A stretch of DNA of 64,000 nt from Drosophila pseudoobscura (lineage: Eukaryota > Arthropoda > Insecta > Diptera > Drosophilidae). The position numbers and the translations under genes were made by a program. The notes beneath the pieces are model-generated. The model was not told where the DNA came from and did no database searches. It worked only from the letters and a program-made list of their open reading frames with translations. Shown piece by piece: positions 1 to 12,652 of this stretch; position 1 is the stretch's first letter; the number at the start of each line of letters is the position of its first letter. The DNA lies in NCBI RefSeq assembly GCF_009870125.1, contig NC_046683.1, positions 44,531,869-44,595,868 of the forward strand, written 5' to 3'.

Positions 1-388
1 GCAGTGCTCCGCTGCTTGCCCGTCAAATGGCGCTGCATGCCAATGTGAGTAGAGCCATTTAATGAACCATTTGGTTGCTAACTAATTCTTACGTTGTCCT
101 TCAGCTTGCCTCGCTAGTCTACCAGAGTGTGCAAAAGCAGAACCCGTATGCCTCCAACTGGCTGGAACGACTGCGCACGATAAAGCGCCTGCGGGCCAAG
201 GTAGGTTTCCCCCCTTGTGGCATAACTAAGGAAAATGCACCCTAACAGAGACTTGTCTCCCTCCACAGCTCATCGAAGCCAACAACAGTCAGCAGCAAAG
301 TGGTTCTTCGAGCGGCATTGGCATCAACTCCTCAGCGATCGGCTCGGACATGGACGACCAGCGAGCGGACTTCATAAAGTTCACATAG
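1..388 (+). CDS. 3' end of an unrecognised protein-coding gene (last three coding exons)
   Basis: Three exons are joined in phase 0: 1-44, 105-200 and 269-388, with GT donors at 45 (GTGAGT) and 201 (GTAGGT) and acceptors TTCAG/ and CCACAG/. The frame ends at TAG 386-388. The visible C-terminus is a helical, basic stretch (reading VYQSVQKQNPYASNWLERL, then RTIKRLRAK), followed by a Ser/Gly-rich tail with an acidic turn (SDMDDQRADF) ending in IKFT. I do not recognise the family and no domain can be named from about 85 residues. By recalled gene order the D. melanogaster neighbour of this kinase could be CG7324 (a TBC-domain protein), but nothing in the sequence proves it. The gene starts outside the window and converges on the kinase downstream. 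Confidence 0.8.
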
Positions 389-736
389 ACAACTACTGGG
401 CATTCGAATGGGAAGCGAGGCTCTAAGCTTGGGAGCAGTAACAATCATTCTGCCGTGCTCCCCACGCATATTTCTGGATACCGGCAGTCGCATCTGATGA
501 TGCTAAAAACATATAATCATAATACATACACACATACATACATATATTCGTAATGACTTTGACAAGTTTATAAAATTTGTGAAAATACAAAAGCTCTGCC
601 ATCCTTGAGGATGCAGCAAGAAACTTTCAACGAAAATAAGGCAGAGTTTCTGCAGAGCCACTTAGGAGTGGATTATGGAGACTTTCGATAGGAATATCTT
701 TTAAAACCAAGCTGCTGGAGCTATTTCCCATTGTTT
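389..736. other. Convergent 3' regions of two genes
   Basis: This 348-bp stretch holds the 3' ends of the left gene (+) and the ketohexokinase-like gene (-). It is AT-rich, with an ATACATAC-type short repeat near 520-545. I see no clean AATAAA for the + gene, only AATAAG at 634, and a TATAAA variant on the minus strand near 568-573. I see no further gene. Confidence 0.5.
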
Positions 737-1669
737 CTAGGCCAATCTAAGCTCTCCAATGTGATCATAGCCGAATTTGTTGATCTTGTGGCTGGCCACA
801 CGATTGGCAAAGTCCACAGCCTCCACTAAATCCCACTTATGCACGTGGGTGCCATAAATGAAGCCAGCCATGAAGCTATCGCCCGCGCCCAGTGTGTCCA
901 CCACCTGTTTGGGCTTGTACGGAGGCAGCTCGTGGTAGTTGCCACTGGCATCAAGGCAGACTGCGCCTGCGCTACCCCAGGGACAGATGATCACCGGCGG
1001 TTTCAGTGTCCCCTGCAAAGACAGGTTGGCGGCAAGGAATTCGCAAGTGTCTTTGGGGCTCTTCCAGCCCTTCTGGCTGGCCAGTTCTTTGGAGAAGACC
1101 ACATAGTCGCAGGGATAGCACAACTTCAGGTTCTGTTCGTACAGCGTCTCGAAGTCTAAGGATATGATAATGCGTTCGCCGCTGTTGCGATTGTGCTCTA
1201 CAATGCTTTGCATCATCCTGGAAGTCTCTGCGACATTGCGAGCCTCAAAGTGGACCCATCCGTATCGCGTTAGGTCGATCTTCTTGAAGTCCTCCCAGGT
1301 GACTTGCGGATAGTTCTTGTTGCAGTGGATGATGGTGCGCGTGCCAGAGTCCTGGGCAAGGATCACCGATGAGAACGGCGGGTCCTTGTCCGTTTGCGGA
1401 CAGTGGCTTGTGCCGATGTTCCTTCGCCGCAAATCCTCCAGCAGTACTCGAAACGCATCCGATCTGCTCAGCATTCCAAAGAAGTCAACCTTCGACCCCA
1501 GCACGCCCAAGACAGTGCTCACATTGGAGGCGTTGCCGCCTCGCTGCCAGAAACCGTCCAGGCAGCGTCGATCGGTGTCCTCCTTGGGGTAGCTGCTGGT
1601 GATCGTCACAAAATCGATGACCGTGCAGCCCACGCATAGCACGGGCTTGCCGACCGTCTCCTCGGTCAT
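737..1669 (-). CDS. Ketohexokinase-like PfkB family sugar kinase
   Basis: Uninterrupted 310-aa frame, the usual length of ketohexokinase. It aligns by eye with human KHK along its length: the N-terminal VLCVGCTVIDFVT strand, YPKEDTDRRCL, WQRGGNASNVSTVL (PfkB signature 1, sugar binding), SGTRTI, a WVHFEARN segment, and DTLGAGDSFMAGFIYG near residues 258-273 (PfkB signature 2 with the anion hole and catalytic Asp). The family phosphorylates fructose or a related ketose with ATP in the cytosol. D. melanogaster has several such genes (I recall CG7328 and CG7551 from this part of 3L). Which one this is cannot be decided here. The start is the first Met before the conserved VLCVG strand. The GTAAGT seen upstream at about 1696-1701 (minus strand) has no usable acceptor before the ATG, so I read the CDS as intronless. 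Confidence 0.93.
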   Translation of the reverse strand: MTEETVGKPVLCVGCTVIDFVTITSSYPKEDTDRRCLDGFWQRGGNASNVSTVLGVLGSKVDFFGMLSRSDAFRVLLEDLRRRNIGTSHCPQTDKDPPFSSVILAQDSGTRTIIHCNKNYPQVTWEDFKKIDLTRYGWVHFEARNVAETSRMMQSIVEHNRNSGERIIISLDFETLYEQNLKLCYPCDYVVFSKELASQKGWKSPKDTCEFLAANLSLQGTLKPPVIICPWGSAGAVCLDASGNYHELPPYKPKQVVDTLGAGDSFMAGFIYGTHVHKWDLVEAVDFANRVASHKINKFGYDHIGELRLA

Positions 1670-4600
1670 TACAACACAGATCTTTTCCGGTCGGTCACTT
1701 ACGCGATTATCGGGTGTGTTCTTCTGGGCTTACAGTCTTCTATAGCTCTGTTTTCCACTCAATCTAATCAGAATCTACGTGTGTTCGCTGTGAGGGCATA
1801 CATTGCACCATTTTCTACTTGTATTTACTGTCGATCGTTTTTTACAGCTGTTTTGATACTCTGCCAAGGGTATTACGAATATGTTTAGACCTCATAGTAT
1901 ATACATATACAGAATTACTCCACGACAGATAGCTGATCCGCCGAAAGAGTAACTAAAGCTTCGACCACCCAGCAAATTTAGCAAAAGTTCCCTCGACTGC
2001 TTATCGAGCGGAGAGAGCAATTCAGCCGCTGATCGCGCTCCTACGTTTCCCTCAGTATTTATTTCTCTTAGAAGTGTGCTCTTAACTGCTGTACAATTTG
2101 CTTTGTATACGGAACGGAACTCGTACGAAAGATTGTGCTGCCTGAAAACAGAAACTGAAAGAGTATTCAATGTTTCGACCCTTCGACTCAATTGGTCGCG
2201 TCCCTCCAATTCCATGTCATTAAAGGCCGACCATAAACATTAAGCCAGACCGCTATTATTAAATTAACATAAGTATGTAATGCCGATTGATTCATGCTGT
2301 ATATGAATGTAAATTGATTGGTTTCATTCCATTTGCTCAATGCCTCACGCGGATGTCGAGATGTGTACATTTGTATGTGAATGTGGCAGGAAGCTTCGAA
2401 GGAATGTTCGTTCAGCGGATGACCCCCCAAAAAAAGATTGTATGTCGAATTTTTATTGACTGGCATTTGGGAATTATGATAATTTGCATAACATGATTTC
2501 GTTACGTCCCGCGCAAAAGTCGGTCGTGTCTGCATCATGATGGGGCCGAAATAAACGAATTCCGCACCGCAAATACCATGACTAGACAGACACATGGGGT
2601 TACCATGGGGCGCTACCACGACAATAAGCTCAGCAAAACTTTGCTTTAACGAACAAGCAGCGAACAAAGTTCAAACATTTTCCCCGCTTGCCTGCGTTTG
2701 AGGTGTGTACAAATTCATTAAAAGGATTACACTGCAGTAATTACATACACATGCACGAGGAATACCTACATACATACGTACAGATTAACATTAATTAATA
2801 CAAAACGTCTGTTCTTGCAGTCCTCTATGGCTGGGGAGTGGATAGGGAACCATTCTACCACTTTCTATCCGTTCTTTTCCGTTCTGGCTACAAGTTTAAA
2901 GCTGTTCCAGTAAAAGCTGCACAAAGGCTATCCTTTTTGGAGGCATAAGCATAATTTGCACATGGTTGCGAAATGAGGAATTCCACAGATCCTTGTGCCC
3001 TCAAAATGTCGCTACTCAAATAAAGTTCTTTAATTAAAGTGTCTGGAGTGGGAGGCGAGACAGCCGGGCGGGCTTCAAGCCGCACAAACAAACTTTTAAA
3101 GCGGGTTAGACGGTCCTCCTCCGACTCCGACTTGGCCGACTGTGCGCCTCTCCCATAAATCGATAGCTCGACATTTGCTTGCCTCCGTGGCCGCGTGGTC
3201 TGTCGCGGCGACACTTTCTTGAGGTACCATTTTGCGGCGTGGAATTATGCCTTAAAGTGTCAATCACTGGTAAATGCTCTTAATAGGCATTTATTTTTGC
3301 CATTTTAATTACCCCGTCCCTTAATGCCACGGGGACGGAGCTTGGTGTTTGGCCCCCCTCGCCCTGCCAACGGACAACCGACAACGGACTGATGAAAACG
3401 GCTGATGATGGCATAATTACTTTCTCGCGAGAAGAACTCATTTCCGACAGAATTTCTTATGTAGAAATATGGGTCGCGTCGCTCCCGGAATATTAGCCCA
3501 GAAGGTGTTTACAGCCGATTCTATGATTTAGTGGCACACCTACGTGAGTTGCCAAGTTAAAGCAGCACACAGCAAAAAGAATAAGTTGTAATATTGCTGA
3601 CATCTTCAGAACTTCGATTGTGCGGGGATTTCTCCACTGTGGTACAGTGGTCTAATCGACGCAGAATCAGTATAAAAACGGGCCAACATTTACTCAAAAG
3701 AAGGCTGATAAAATCGATGTAAATTGTTCTACAGTTCTTAGTGATTTCTCTGATTATTTTTGCCTTAGACAAGACGTGCCAGACAGTGTTCACTGTATGG
3801 CCGAGTGGGATTATCGCGTGCGTGCCAGTCTTGCTTAACGAATTCAACATTTTGCATCGAACGGCACACACTCCCAAAGCCCTGATGGCCCCAAGCAACA
3901 GTTAACACAAACTGGCCAATGGTAATAGCACACTGGAGAGCGCCCCGACCCCAACTCCAGACCAAACGCCAGGTAAGGGTCACCGTCGGCCCCCGCCTTC
4001 CCAGGATCTGGCAATAAAAGTGCTGCTGTTTAATGCAGAACTGTGTACGTGAGCCTGGGGCTTGAAATTCGAGGCTGGTTTGTTTAGCTCTTAACTGCAG
4101 TTTCAAGCCTTTGGATGCGATGGGTATGGCTCTCGAAATCATTCGGTTTTCAAACAGCCCTATGTGCAGTCCACCTGAATACGTAGGCTGCCTTTTATCG
4201 GACATATAGGGCTAATCGATTGGTAGGACTATCAGGAACAGACATGCCACTCCCAGATCGGCTAATATAAGTCCGATGTATAGCGTACAGAAGCGTGATC
4301 TCTACAGAATGGTGTTTAAAATCCACTTTCCAGGTTTTGGAGCTAAGAGAGAGACCATGGCATCTGATTGCAATATTTCGATTATACGCTTAGTGTTTTT
4401 GTTTAATAAATTGTTCTGCCCACATTGCATATTTGTAGTGTCTGGCATAAGTATTGCTCGTATTGCTCCAAGAGTAAATGTTTTATGATAATCAAAATAT
4501 GATGAACAATACTCGTACATATTGGAGTGCGTGCATATGTATGAGTACTCGTATGTTTGCACATACAATCGTGGTGTGCAATCAGGTTAATGTATTCAAA

Positions 4601-7600
4601 ACGAGCGTCGCGTCGTATGCACACACAGCCCATAAATAATATCCCTCGCACCGTTAGTCAATTCCCCAGCCTTTGCGAATGCCAACAGTCGCCTCAAGTG
4701 GCCGCCACTGACAGATGTACAAATACGAGTGCAGAACGGGATTGTATCTCTATAAAAATGGAGCCTCAAGGCTTGGAGCGTGGGAGGGAAATGGAAATGA
4801 GCTCTGCATATGAGAAATCTGTTCAACTGAATCGTGACCCAGAGAGTACTTAACAACGACAGATAACTCAATTGAAAGTAACTGATTCGATTCCAGCTTT
4901 CTTCGGTTCGGTAATCTCCTGCTATGCTATCGAAAGTAATTTTGTTTGGGGAAAATCAAAGCAAGCGTATCAGTTTTTTTTAAACACCTATGTATAATGT
5001 ACAGACAATATAGCTCGGATTTCAGGAAACTTTGTTGCCCGATTAACCGCTCCCCTCTTTGATTTGAAATAAATTGATTTTATGCTGGGAATAATTGATT
5101 TTACAGATACTTCTTAGTCGAACACTGGCTTTGCTTTACCTTTCTTAGACCTGAATTAATGGTCCTTTGTGCAAACGGCCATTTTCTGAACGGAAATTAA
5201 CTCCCATTTTTATCATCGATTGATAAATGGTGTCGCTGTTTGGAAACTCTTCTTAAAGATAATTAAATATGCATATATATAATTCATCATTTTCTATGTC
5301 GATACACAATCGGATTTCGTAAGGCTTTAAACTCTTGGAATCCTTCTCTGCTACTCCTCTGGATTGGCGAGTATCTCTCGTATCCCTCGTGTGTGCGCGA
5401 CGTGTCGGTATCAGTATTGGGAGGCATATAGAAAATTCTCATGGCATAAATTAGGGAAATAAATTATATTTATCAATGAAACTCATAAATAATATTTCCT
5501 GCCGCCTCTGACAGCACACCTTGCTGACGTCGCTCCTTTGGCATGGATGTGGCCGTGGCCCCCCCATTGGGTGTGAGTGTTTGTGCGGCGCTGTGTCTGT
5601 CTGTGTCTGTGTCGTATAGCTCACAAAGCATCAATCAAAAGTATTAAATACAATTATAATTGTCTGTCACCGTATCGAGATGAAAAGCCTGCCGCCACCG
5701 AGGATTTTCCGCTTGCTGCGACACATCTCCAGGGATGGAGCTGGATGCCTTTAAGACCTCGACTCCGTTCCAGCTGAAGTGTCGACTGTCATGTGTGTGT
5801 ATTCGACGGAGCAGTGGATTTATGACGCTGTCTCATTAAATTTTGATAGCAACACCCAATATGTTGCCATAGTTTAACATTGTAACATTGTGGCAAAGGT
5901 TTCCTTTGGAGATCTGTTCGAGGCAGGTGCATCTCTTGCACTGGATTAATTTTGTTCTGCCGAGAATGGCTGCACACTTAGGAGCAGAGACGACCGCAAG
6001 GCTTGAGAAAATAAAATGTTTAACTTCCGGATGCACAGTCCGTTGAGTTTCCGAGTAAGGCGCCCAAAAGTATGCAAGGAATACCATGCAGATTCTTCAT
6101 GCTTCCGGCACTTGACTGCATGCGAAAGGTCTGCCCGTGCTTCTGCTACTGCCCCTCCTGGCCCATCTGTGCGCGTGGGCACCCTGGGCCATCTGCCTCC
6201 AGCATGAAAAGCGGGTGCGAGTGCAGCTGAAAGTGAAGCGCAATTTCCGGCGTCTCTGCCAGAAGCAGCCTCCATTCTCCATCCTCCATTCTCCATCCTC
6301 ATTCTGTCTAATTTCTCTTTCACTCGTAACTGGGGAACAACAGCCGGGGAAATGAAAACATATTGCTGCTGCTGCGAACGAGCGGGGCGGGGCGGTGCGG
6401 GGCGGGGCGGGGCGGTGCGGGCAGCCATTGTCGAACCTTCATCGGTAATTGGGCACGGACAGTCGAGCGAACAATCGAACTACGGGCAAACAATACTCGT
6501 AAACACTCAATGCATTGGCTCGAGTTTAATGACACTTTGCATCGGTGACGATGACTCCTCTCGACTCGGACAGCAATTGGAAATTAAACAAAGCCGGTAA
6601 CCGACCCGAAGGGGACTCCGAATTCCCACACCCGGCCAAGGAGGGGGCCGCAGGAATACCGTTACCAGGATGGGATGGGCAATCGAGGGATGCGGCTCTG
6701 ACCGGCATGTTGGATCGAACGCCGGCCACAAGGTGTCCACATAATAATTTATAATGGTCGGACCGGGCCATACAGGGCCCGGAGAGAAAGAAAGTGGCGT
6801 GAAAAAATACACGATAATAGCGCCAGACGGCTGCAGTGCCATTTCTCAAACTCAAGCACCGGACCGAACGACCGAGTCGAGGACACTTGGCCCACAGCCA
6901 GGCCCATGAGTCAGTACCAGTCCCAGTCGCACTCACGTCCATGGACGACGACAGTTCGTAGGTGAGTGACCAGCTCTTGTTTACAAGCCACAGTCACTTG
7001 GGAATCTCTGGTTAGCCATACGGATGGTCGGCGAAGGGGAGAGCTACCGGAAAGGAATCGATACCGCAATGCCCTGGCCATACGATATGGATATCAAGCA
7101 TTTGGTTCGTTACACGCTTAAAGAGAGCCAGATTGCTGTCTACGAAACATTTTACAAGCAGTACTGGTGCACGGCGGAAACCCTAGGCTGGATAGCTGCC
7201 CATGAAATCTCTGTAACTACAGAGTATCTTTTTTAAATCTGTTGCATATAGCCTTGTATAGGGCTATCCTGAATTACCGCTGTGGTCGCTCTGTGGAAAT
7301 GACACCCTCCAACAGTATCATTTGAACATACGTTACCATTTACATCGATTCAATCGGCTACAATTCCTCTACATTCCTCGCTACATCCTTCGAGTACGAG
7401 AATGATCTGCCTCGAATGCAGTGAAGCAAGGAGCCAGAGGGAGTGCTCCCATTTATAGTCCAAGCGAAGTGCCTATCGATACCATCCGCGTGGAATGGAT
7501 GCCGAGTGCCGAGTGCAGCGGGAAGGAGGCAGTCCTTGTTCCTGTCGTGGCTGAAATTTATTGCGGTGCTATTGATATTTTAAAGAATTGCTCCGTGACA

Positions 7601-10600
7601 CAAATAAAACACTTTTCAGTGGATACTCGCACGAAAACATGTATTGGCAGCTTTCGATGCTTGTTTATTCGATGTGTTTTTTCTGCTTTGGGAATTGAAC
7701 CACTTTTCAACCGTGCAACTGACCTTGTTTGTGTGTTTTTGGTTGTTTGAAGGTTTCGAATATACAGAGTAAAATGGAATGTTCATTGGTTCTTAAACAT
7801 CGGCACAGGATTGATTGCATTTGCAGCCATGTCGTTGAGTAATTGAAAGATCCAATCAGGCGGTGGCGGCTAATGACACAACAATCTCATGACATATTGC
7901 TCGTACACAATCAGAAAAGGATCTCTGCTTTAAATGTCATCCAGTCTCCGTTCAGTAAAATCCTCTTGAAGCCTCCCTCCTGCCAGCCCCTTTTTGGTGG
8001 CACGCTTTTAAAGTCTTTACTTCGAGATGTGCGTGCGACACACAGAGAGGAGCAGCGGGCCCCAGCTCGGGGCTCATTATTTCCCCAAGTAATATGCTAA
8101 AATGACTCGAACACACAGGCGACACACAGCAGACGTCTGGCTGTCGCTAAAGCGCTGGGCTGGGAAATGTTTTTAATTGAAAAGAACTTGCGAGGCGTGC
8201 CGGCGCAAGGTGGGTTGACTGCAGGAGAACCCACTCTCCACTCTCCACTCTCCATTCCCCACCCGCCTGCAGGAGGGTTAACACGGTTTCGTCACTTGTT
8301 CCAAGGGAATGAGGGAGCGATGGTTGGGATCCGGGCTGCTGCTGTCCCCCGGCATGGGCTGCTGCAAGCGGCGGCAACGGGCTCTTAAAGCTCCACCTGG
8401 CATATGGCTAATTTCCATTTATTTTCCATCAATTTCAATGCCGCTTTGTTGAACCAAAATCTACTCGTACTGTAGAGGTTGATGAGTTAAGTTGTAAATT
8501 CGAACTGTTTTTTATTTTCGAAACGTATGCACTATACATAGGAAACTATCACCTACTTAAAACGTAAGACCAACCCCAAGAAAAGTACTGATGTGCGGCA
8601 CTTGCACCTAATGCGTGCATACCACATGTGCTATATGGTTTTATGGTCGAACCGCTCGTAAATCCAGGTGTCCTTTTTCTCAAGTGGCCTCCTTTTAGTT
8701 AACTGTACTGTTTGTGGGGTGGCCTGTGTCGGTTCCTGTTCGGGCTCATAAACACGTACATTTTCGCTTTAGTGACCTTTTAAAAATCATTCATCAAGAC
8801 ACATTGCAACTTGCCCAATCTGATGTTGAAAAGAACCCCAGAGCAGACGAGTAGTTTAAAATTGATTTCAAGAACCAGTTGGTGTTAATACGCTCAAACA
8901 CACACACCATTCAAACATTATGGTGTCGGCTTATAGGATGTCCTTTCATTCGTATTTTTGTAATTATTTTACCTGTAACCCAAGGCAAACTTTCACGCGT
9001 CACTGTGCTCCCAAGCACTGCATTCGAACGGCAATGGCAATATCTAGCTTACACGATTACACTTGGTCCTGCAAATGGATGCACTCGGCAGGCGGATGTG
9101 GATGCCTGGGCGGCCATTGAATTCTCCATGGCCCGGTGCTATTTTAAATTCGAGAGCGAGCTCGTTAAGTGCGTATTTTTATGACGCCATTATGATGTCT
9201 AAATATACGAGTAACAGACGCAGCCGCGTATCCGCGTATCCGGGCATCCGAGGCAAGCGGCCTGACTAACAGCCAGCCATAACAATTCTATGGCGGAATC
9301 AAGACATTTATCATAATGTTTCCCGAGCACAGCGGGTCGGGTCGGGTCGGTGTCGGGTCGGGTGGGACCGGGGCGTACAAATAATCCTCTCGGATGTTGC
9401 AAGCATCGTCTGCTTCTGAGTGTACTCGTTCCGGTTTGCCGTTGCCCGCTCCTCCGTTGCCAGCTAAGGAATATAAGAGTATAAGAAACTTAATTTGCAT
9501 CCACAGCTTGCACAACGGAGGGCATTAGGTTCTCCTCCCCCAAGAGTATGCCTGACCAGAGTGCGCTGCTCGTTTAGTTTCAACTTAAACAATATTAAAC
9601 TCTCCGAATCTGTTGGCTAACTGCGATGCCAATTAGTAATCGCTCATTGAATGACAACGACGGTCCCGGATGAGGACCCTTCATTTATCAAACTGCATCC
9701 ATGCCCTGTCCTGTCCTGTCCTGCCCTGCCCTGCCCTGCCCCACCGTCTGGCTGCTTGCAGCTGTGGACAAACTTTTTAATGGAAAAATAAGCACTGTTG
9801 TCCAATCCAGTTGGCTCTAGCATGTATTCCAGCTCAGATTTTGTACGTACGTGGCAACTTTTTCATAGTAATTGCCTTTAAATTGCAAGCAGTCATCTTG
9901 ACAATGTGCATTGATGTCGGCAGGGAATTTTCAATAATTTGTAAGATATTCGATTGTTGCGATATTGTTGCACCCCAAATTCAAGGAAAACTTACTTAAA
10001 GAAAGCCAGAAAGAAGTTGAAACTTTTTGCCCTTTATTTGGATGCTACAGTTCATCAACGTTCCTAACAGTTCCTACAGTTCCTGCCATCTCGAGACCCA
10101 TCCCATCCGAATGCTTGGGATAGATTGTAGGGATTTCAAGCCTACTTACCTTTGTATATATGTATGTGAAATCAAACTACGATTAAATTGCGAGTTTACT
10201 TTACAAATACGTTTAATGTTTATTGTTCAAGCGTGTAAATAAAGCTTTGTTGCACTTTACGCATTATATGTCTGTTATTTGTATTCCATTGTAAATAAAT
10301 TGCGTTTTTGATATAGTTTTCAATAACATTTTAAGTTCAACTTCTAATTACCATTTGCGGGTAGGTGTGTTATATAGGGTATCTATCATCCAAGTGTCCA
10401 TTTAGGTACTCTTTTACTCTAAACTAGAGATTAGATATTTGTACGCCAATGTAGGGGGGGAAGGGGCTACAACTAAACTCTAAAATACGATCTCAGCTCT
10501 AAGCAGCCCTATACATAAAACATACATACATATATCAATAAATACATACAAATACAGTTAACATTGTTTATTGCGGTTTCATATATGTATATACATACAT

Positions 10601-11932
10601 ATGTATATTATAATATATTTTATATGTTCCCCGAATACCGTGATGTATTCATCTCTTTTGTACACGTTTACAAATATAAATATATGAATAGTTTCTGTAT
10701 ACATATACATATACCACTTGTGTGTATGTGGGTGTGGTTGTGTGTGTATACATACATATGTCTTCGTTTGTTTCTCTATATGTAATTTAGAACTTGTGTC
10801 ACGCTTTCCCGAAGGTAATATATACAAAATCCTGGAGCAAACACCTGCGATTGCTGCTCCAGAATGTCCACCTAATATAATTTATGTAGGAAGAACAGTA
10901 CTAGTCTACACTTAGTTACTTATGAACGTTATTAGTCAATACCTTTGGGACTTGGAAATATGTGCCGCCACTCCGATATACATCAGTATAAAGATATAAG
11001 CTATCAACTTTTTGATTTTCTACGGATTTTGCAACCCAACCAAAACTTTATTGTTACTTCTATGCACTCCTGTTCCCACTTAGAATCTTATAGCAGAAAA
11101 GATAGTATACATATGTTTTCTAATGCTTCAAGGATGGATATTATGGAATGTTACCAGAAGATTGCAAAGCCATGTACCTGCTACTTATAGTGGACTCTTT
11201 CAGCACAGACAGAAGGCCATCACATCACAAATCGTATCACCCATATCAAACTCCAATTCAGTACAGCTTTGTGAAGGGAGAAGAATTTAGATCCTTTAAA
11301 AGTCCCAAGTAACATTATGTCATGCACGGTGGCCGATGATCGGCTAATACTCTAGTTTGGTATACATACGTCGATATAACGTTAAGCTACTTTTATATTT
11401 TCCTAATCTATTGGGAATGCTTAACATACCCAATATTGTATTTTCTACATGGGTATGGAAAACAACATTCAACTGAATTATTTCGGAAAGATAGAGCATA
11501 TAAGTCTATGAAGTGGGAACGTACAGTACTTTGGGGGGACAAGCATATCATATCTTAAAGTTTCCCACTATTGCCAACGCAGTATCCACGCATAGGTTAT
11601 AGACTGTGTATATATGTATGTTTGTACCTATATATTATATCGTGGATATATGTATATCGCATGTTTTATACATGCAGTAAGTACGATAATCATGAGTGTT
11701 TATTGATATTTTTTAACCATAACATAGTAATCTTTTTTACTTATGGAGACGTAACGACTTACATCAATCGACTTACATGGAGACACTTTTATAAAGCTTG
11801 GGATCTCGATCTAAATAGTTTTGTATATATGGCATTGCACTATGCATACTCGTATTGTAATATTGTTTAGTACTAGAAATAACTTCTTCCGTTGGTTGTA
11901 ACAGCCTTAGTTGTAACCAACTAAATGACTTA
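1670..11932. other. About 10 kb with no recognised gene
   Basis: Open frames here are short, overlap on both strands, and lack domains, splice-compatible partners or biased codon use. Visible content is G-rich tandem sequence at 6380-6420 (GGGGCGGTGC type), a GGGTC array at 9329-9366, a CCTGT/CCTGC array near 9708-9740, and an AT-rich segment with ATACATAC repeats at 10.5-10.75 kb. A consensus DRE (TATCGATA) lies at 7474-7481. It probably contains 5' regulatory DNA for the kinase gene and sequence beyond the RhoGEF 3' end. Nothing better can be said from sequence alone. Confidence 0.5.
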
Positions 11933-11968
11933 AAAAAAAAAAAAAAAATCCGTTGATTAATCTTTATT
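11933..11968 (-). terminator. Likely poly(A) signal and U-rich element of the RhoGEF gene
   Basis: On the minus strand AATAAA (plus TTTATT, 11963-11968) is followed after about 15-20 nt by an uninterrupted T run (plus-strand A run, about 11933-11948). That is the usual order of hexamer, cleavage site and U-rich downstream element. It lies about 400 nt beyond the RhoGEF stop codon at 12370-12372, which gives a plausible 3' UTR. Other hexamers occur further left, so alternative 3' ends are possible. Confidence 0.55.
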
Positions 11969-12369
11969 TGTCTTTATATCGTTATGGGAAGAATACTCGT
12001 AATATGGCTGAGTGTTTCAGTGTTCAGTGTTTTGAATGTCGAAGCTTGAAAGGCTAGGTGGTCTGGCGCGGGGAGGAGTAGTGGTGGTAGTAGTAGTAGT
12101 AGTAGTAGTTTTGGAATGTACATTATTTAAATATCAGCTTTGGACCCAAAAGTGCCGTTTCTCACAATACAAGTTCCTAATAGAAAAGTGCTCTCTGTGT
12201 GCTATTGCTAATTTGTGACAGGTTAATCGTAAGGTAAGGTAAGTACACGCTCTATATAGTTTCTATGGTTGCATGCATCTAGGTCAGATCAGCTCCAAGT
12301 AAGATGCAATCTATCTTAAGATTACAGCTTGCCGGTCGCCGGTCGCCGGAGGTGGGCATTGGCTCCACA

Positions 12370-12652
12370 TCATACGTCCGTCTCGGTGCTGGACGTCGTC
12401 AGGGGTGCCTGGTGGGAGAGCTGCTTGTGGAGCAACGGTGGCAACGATGGGTCCAGCACAGGCAGCGACTTCTGCAGGGCAATGCTGGCCGGGGTGGTGG
12501 TGTGCTGCGACCGGGGACTGGGCGGCGTGGGCGTCGGTGTGGCCGGTATCTGGTGCCAGTTAATACTGTTCTGGGAGGTGACGTTGCGCGTCTTCCGCAG
12601 TGGCGGATTCTTGGTGGAGGTCGAGAAGGCCATGCCACGGCGCAGCGGCACT
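12370..12652 (-). CDS. CG42674: RhoGEF terminal coding exon with C-terminal PDZ ligand
   Basis: The acceptor is GTCCCCAG/ at 12653, preceded by a CTAAT branch-point-like element. It takes phase 2 from the exon ending at 13616. The first codon is completed across the junction (AC plus A, Thr), giving TVPLRRGMAF. The rest is Pro/Thr/Ser-rich, and the protein ends in STETDV before TGA at 12370-12372. T-D-V-COOH fits the class I PDZ-binding consensus (S/T-x-V). Mammalian Syx is tethered to polarity scaffolds (MUPP1/PATJ) through such a tail, so junctional targeting is a reasonable inference. Confidence 0.8.

Noticed and set aside
1696..1701. GTAAGT on the minus strand just upstream of the kinase ATG, as a 5' UTR donor
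   Set aside because: No acceptor AG within a workable distance before the ATG.
2188..2667. 159-codon frame on the minus strand upstream of the kinase
   Set aside because: No domain, random-like composition, starts from a TTG/ATG without context, and no splice partner.
6378..6421. GGGGCGG array that could form a G-quadruplex
   Set aside because: Simple tandem repeat with no gene near it; nothing ties it to a function.
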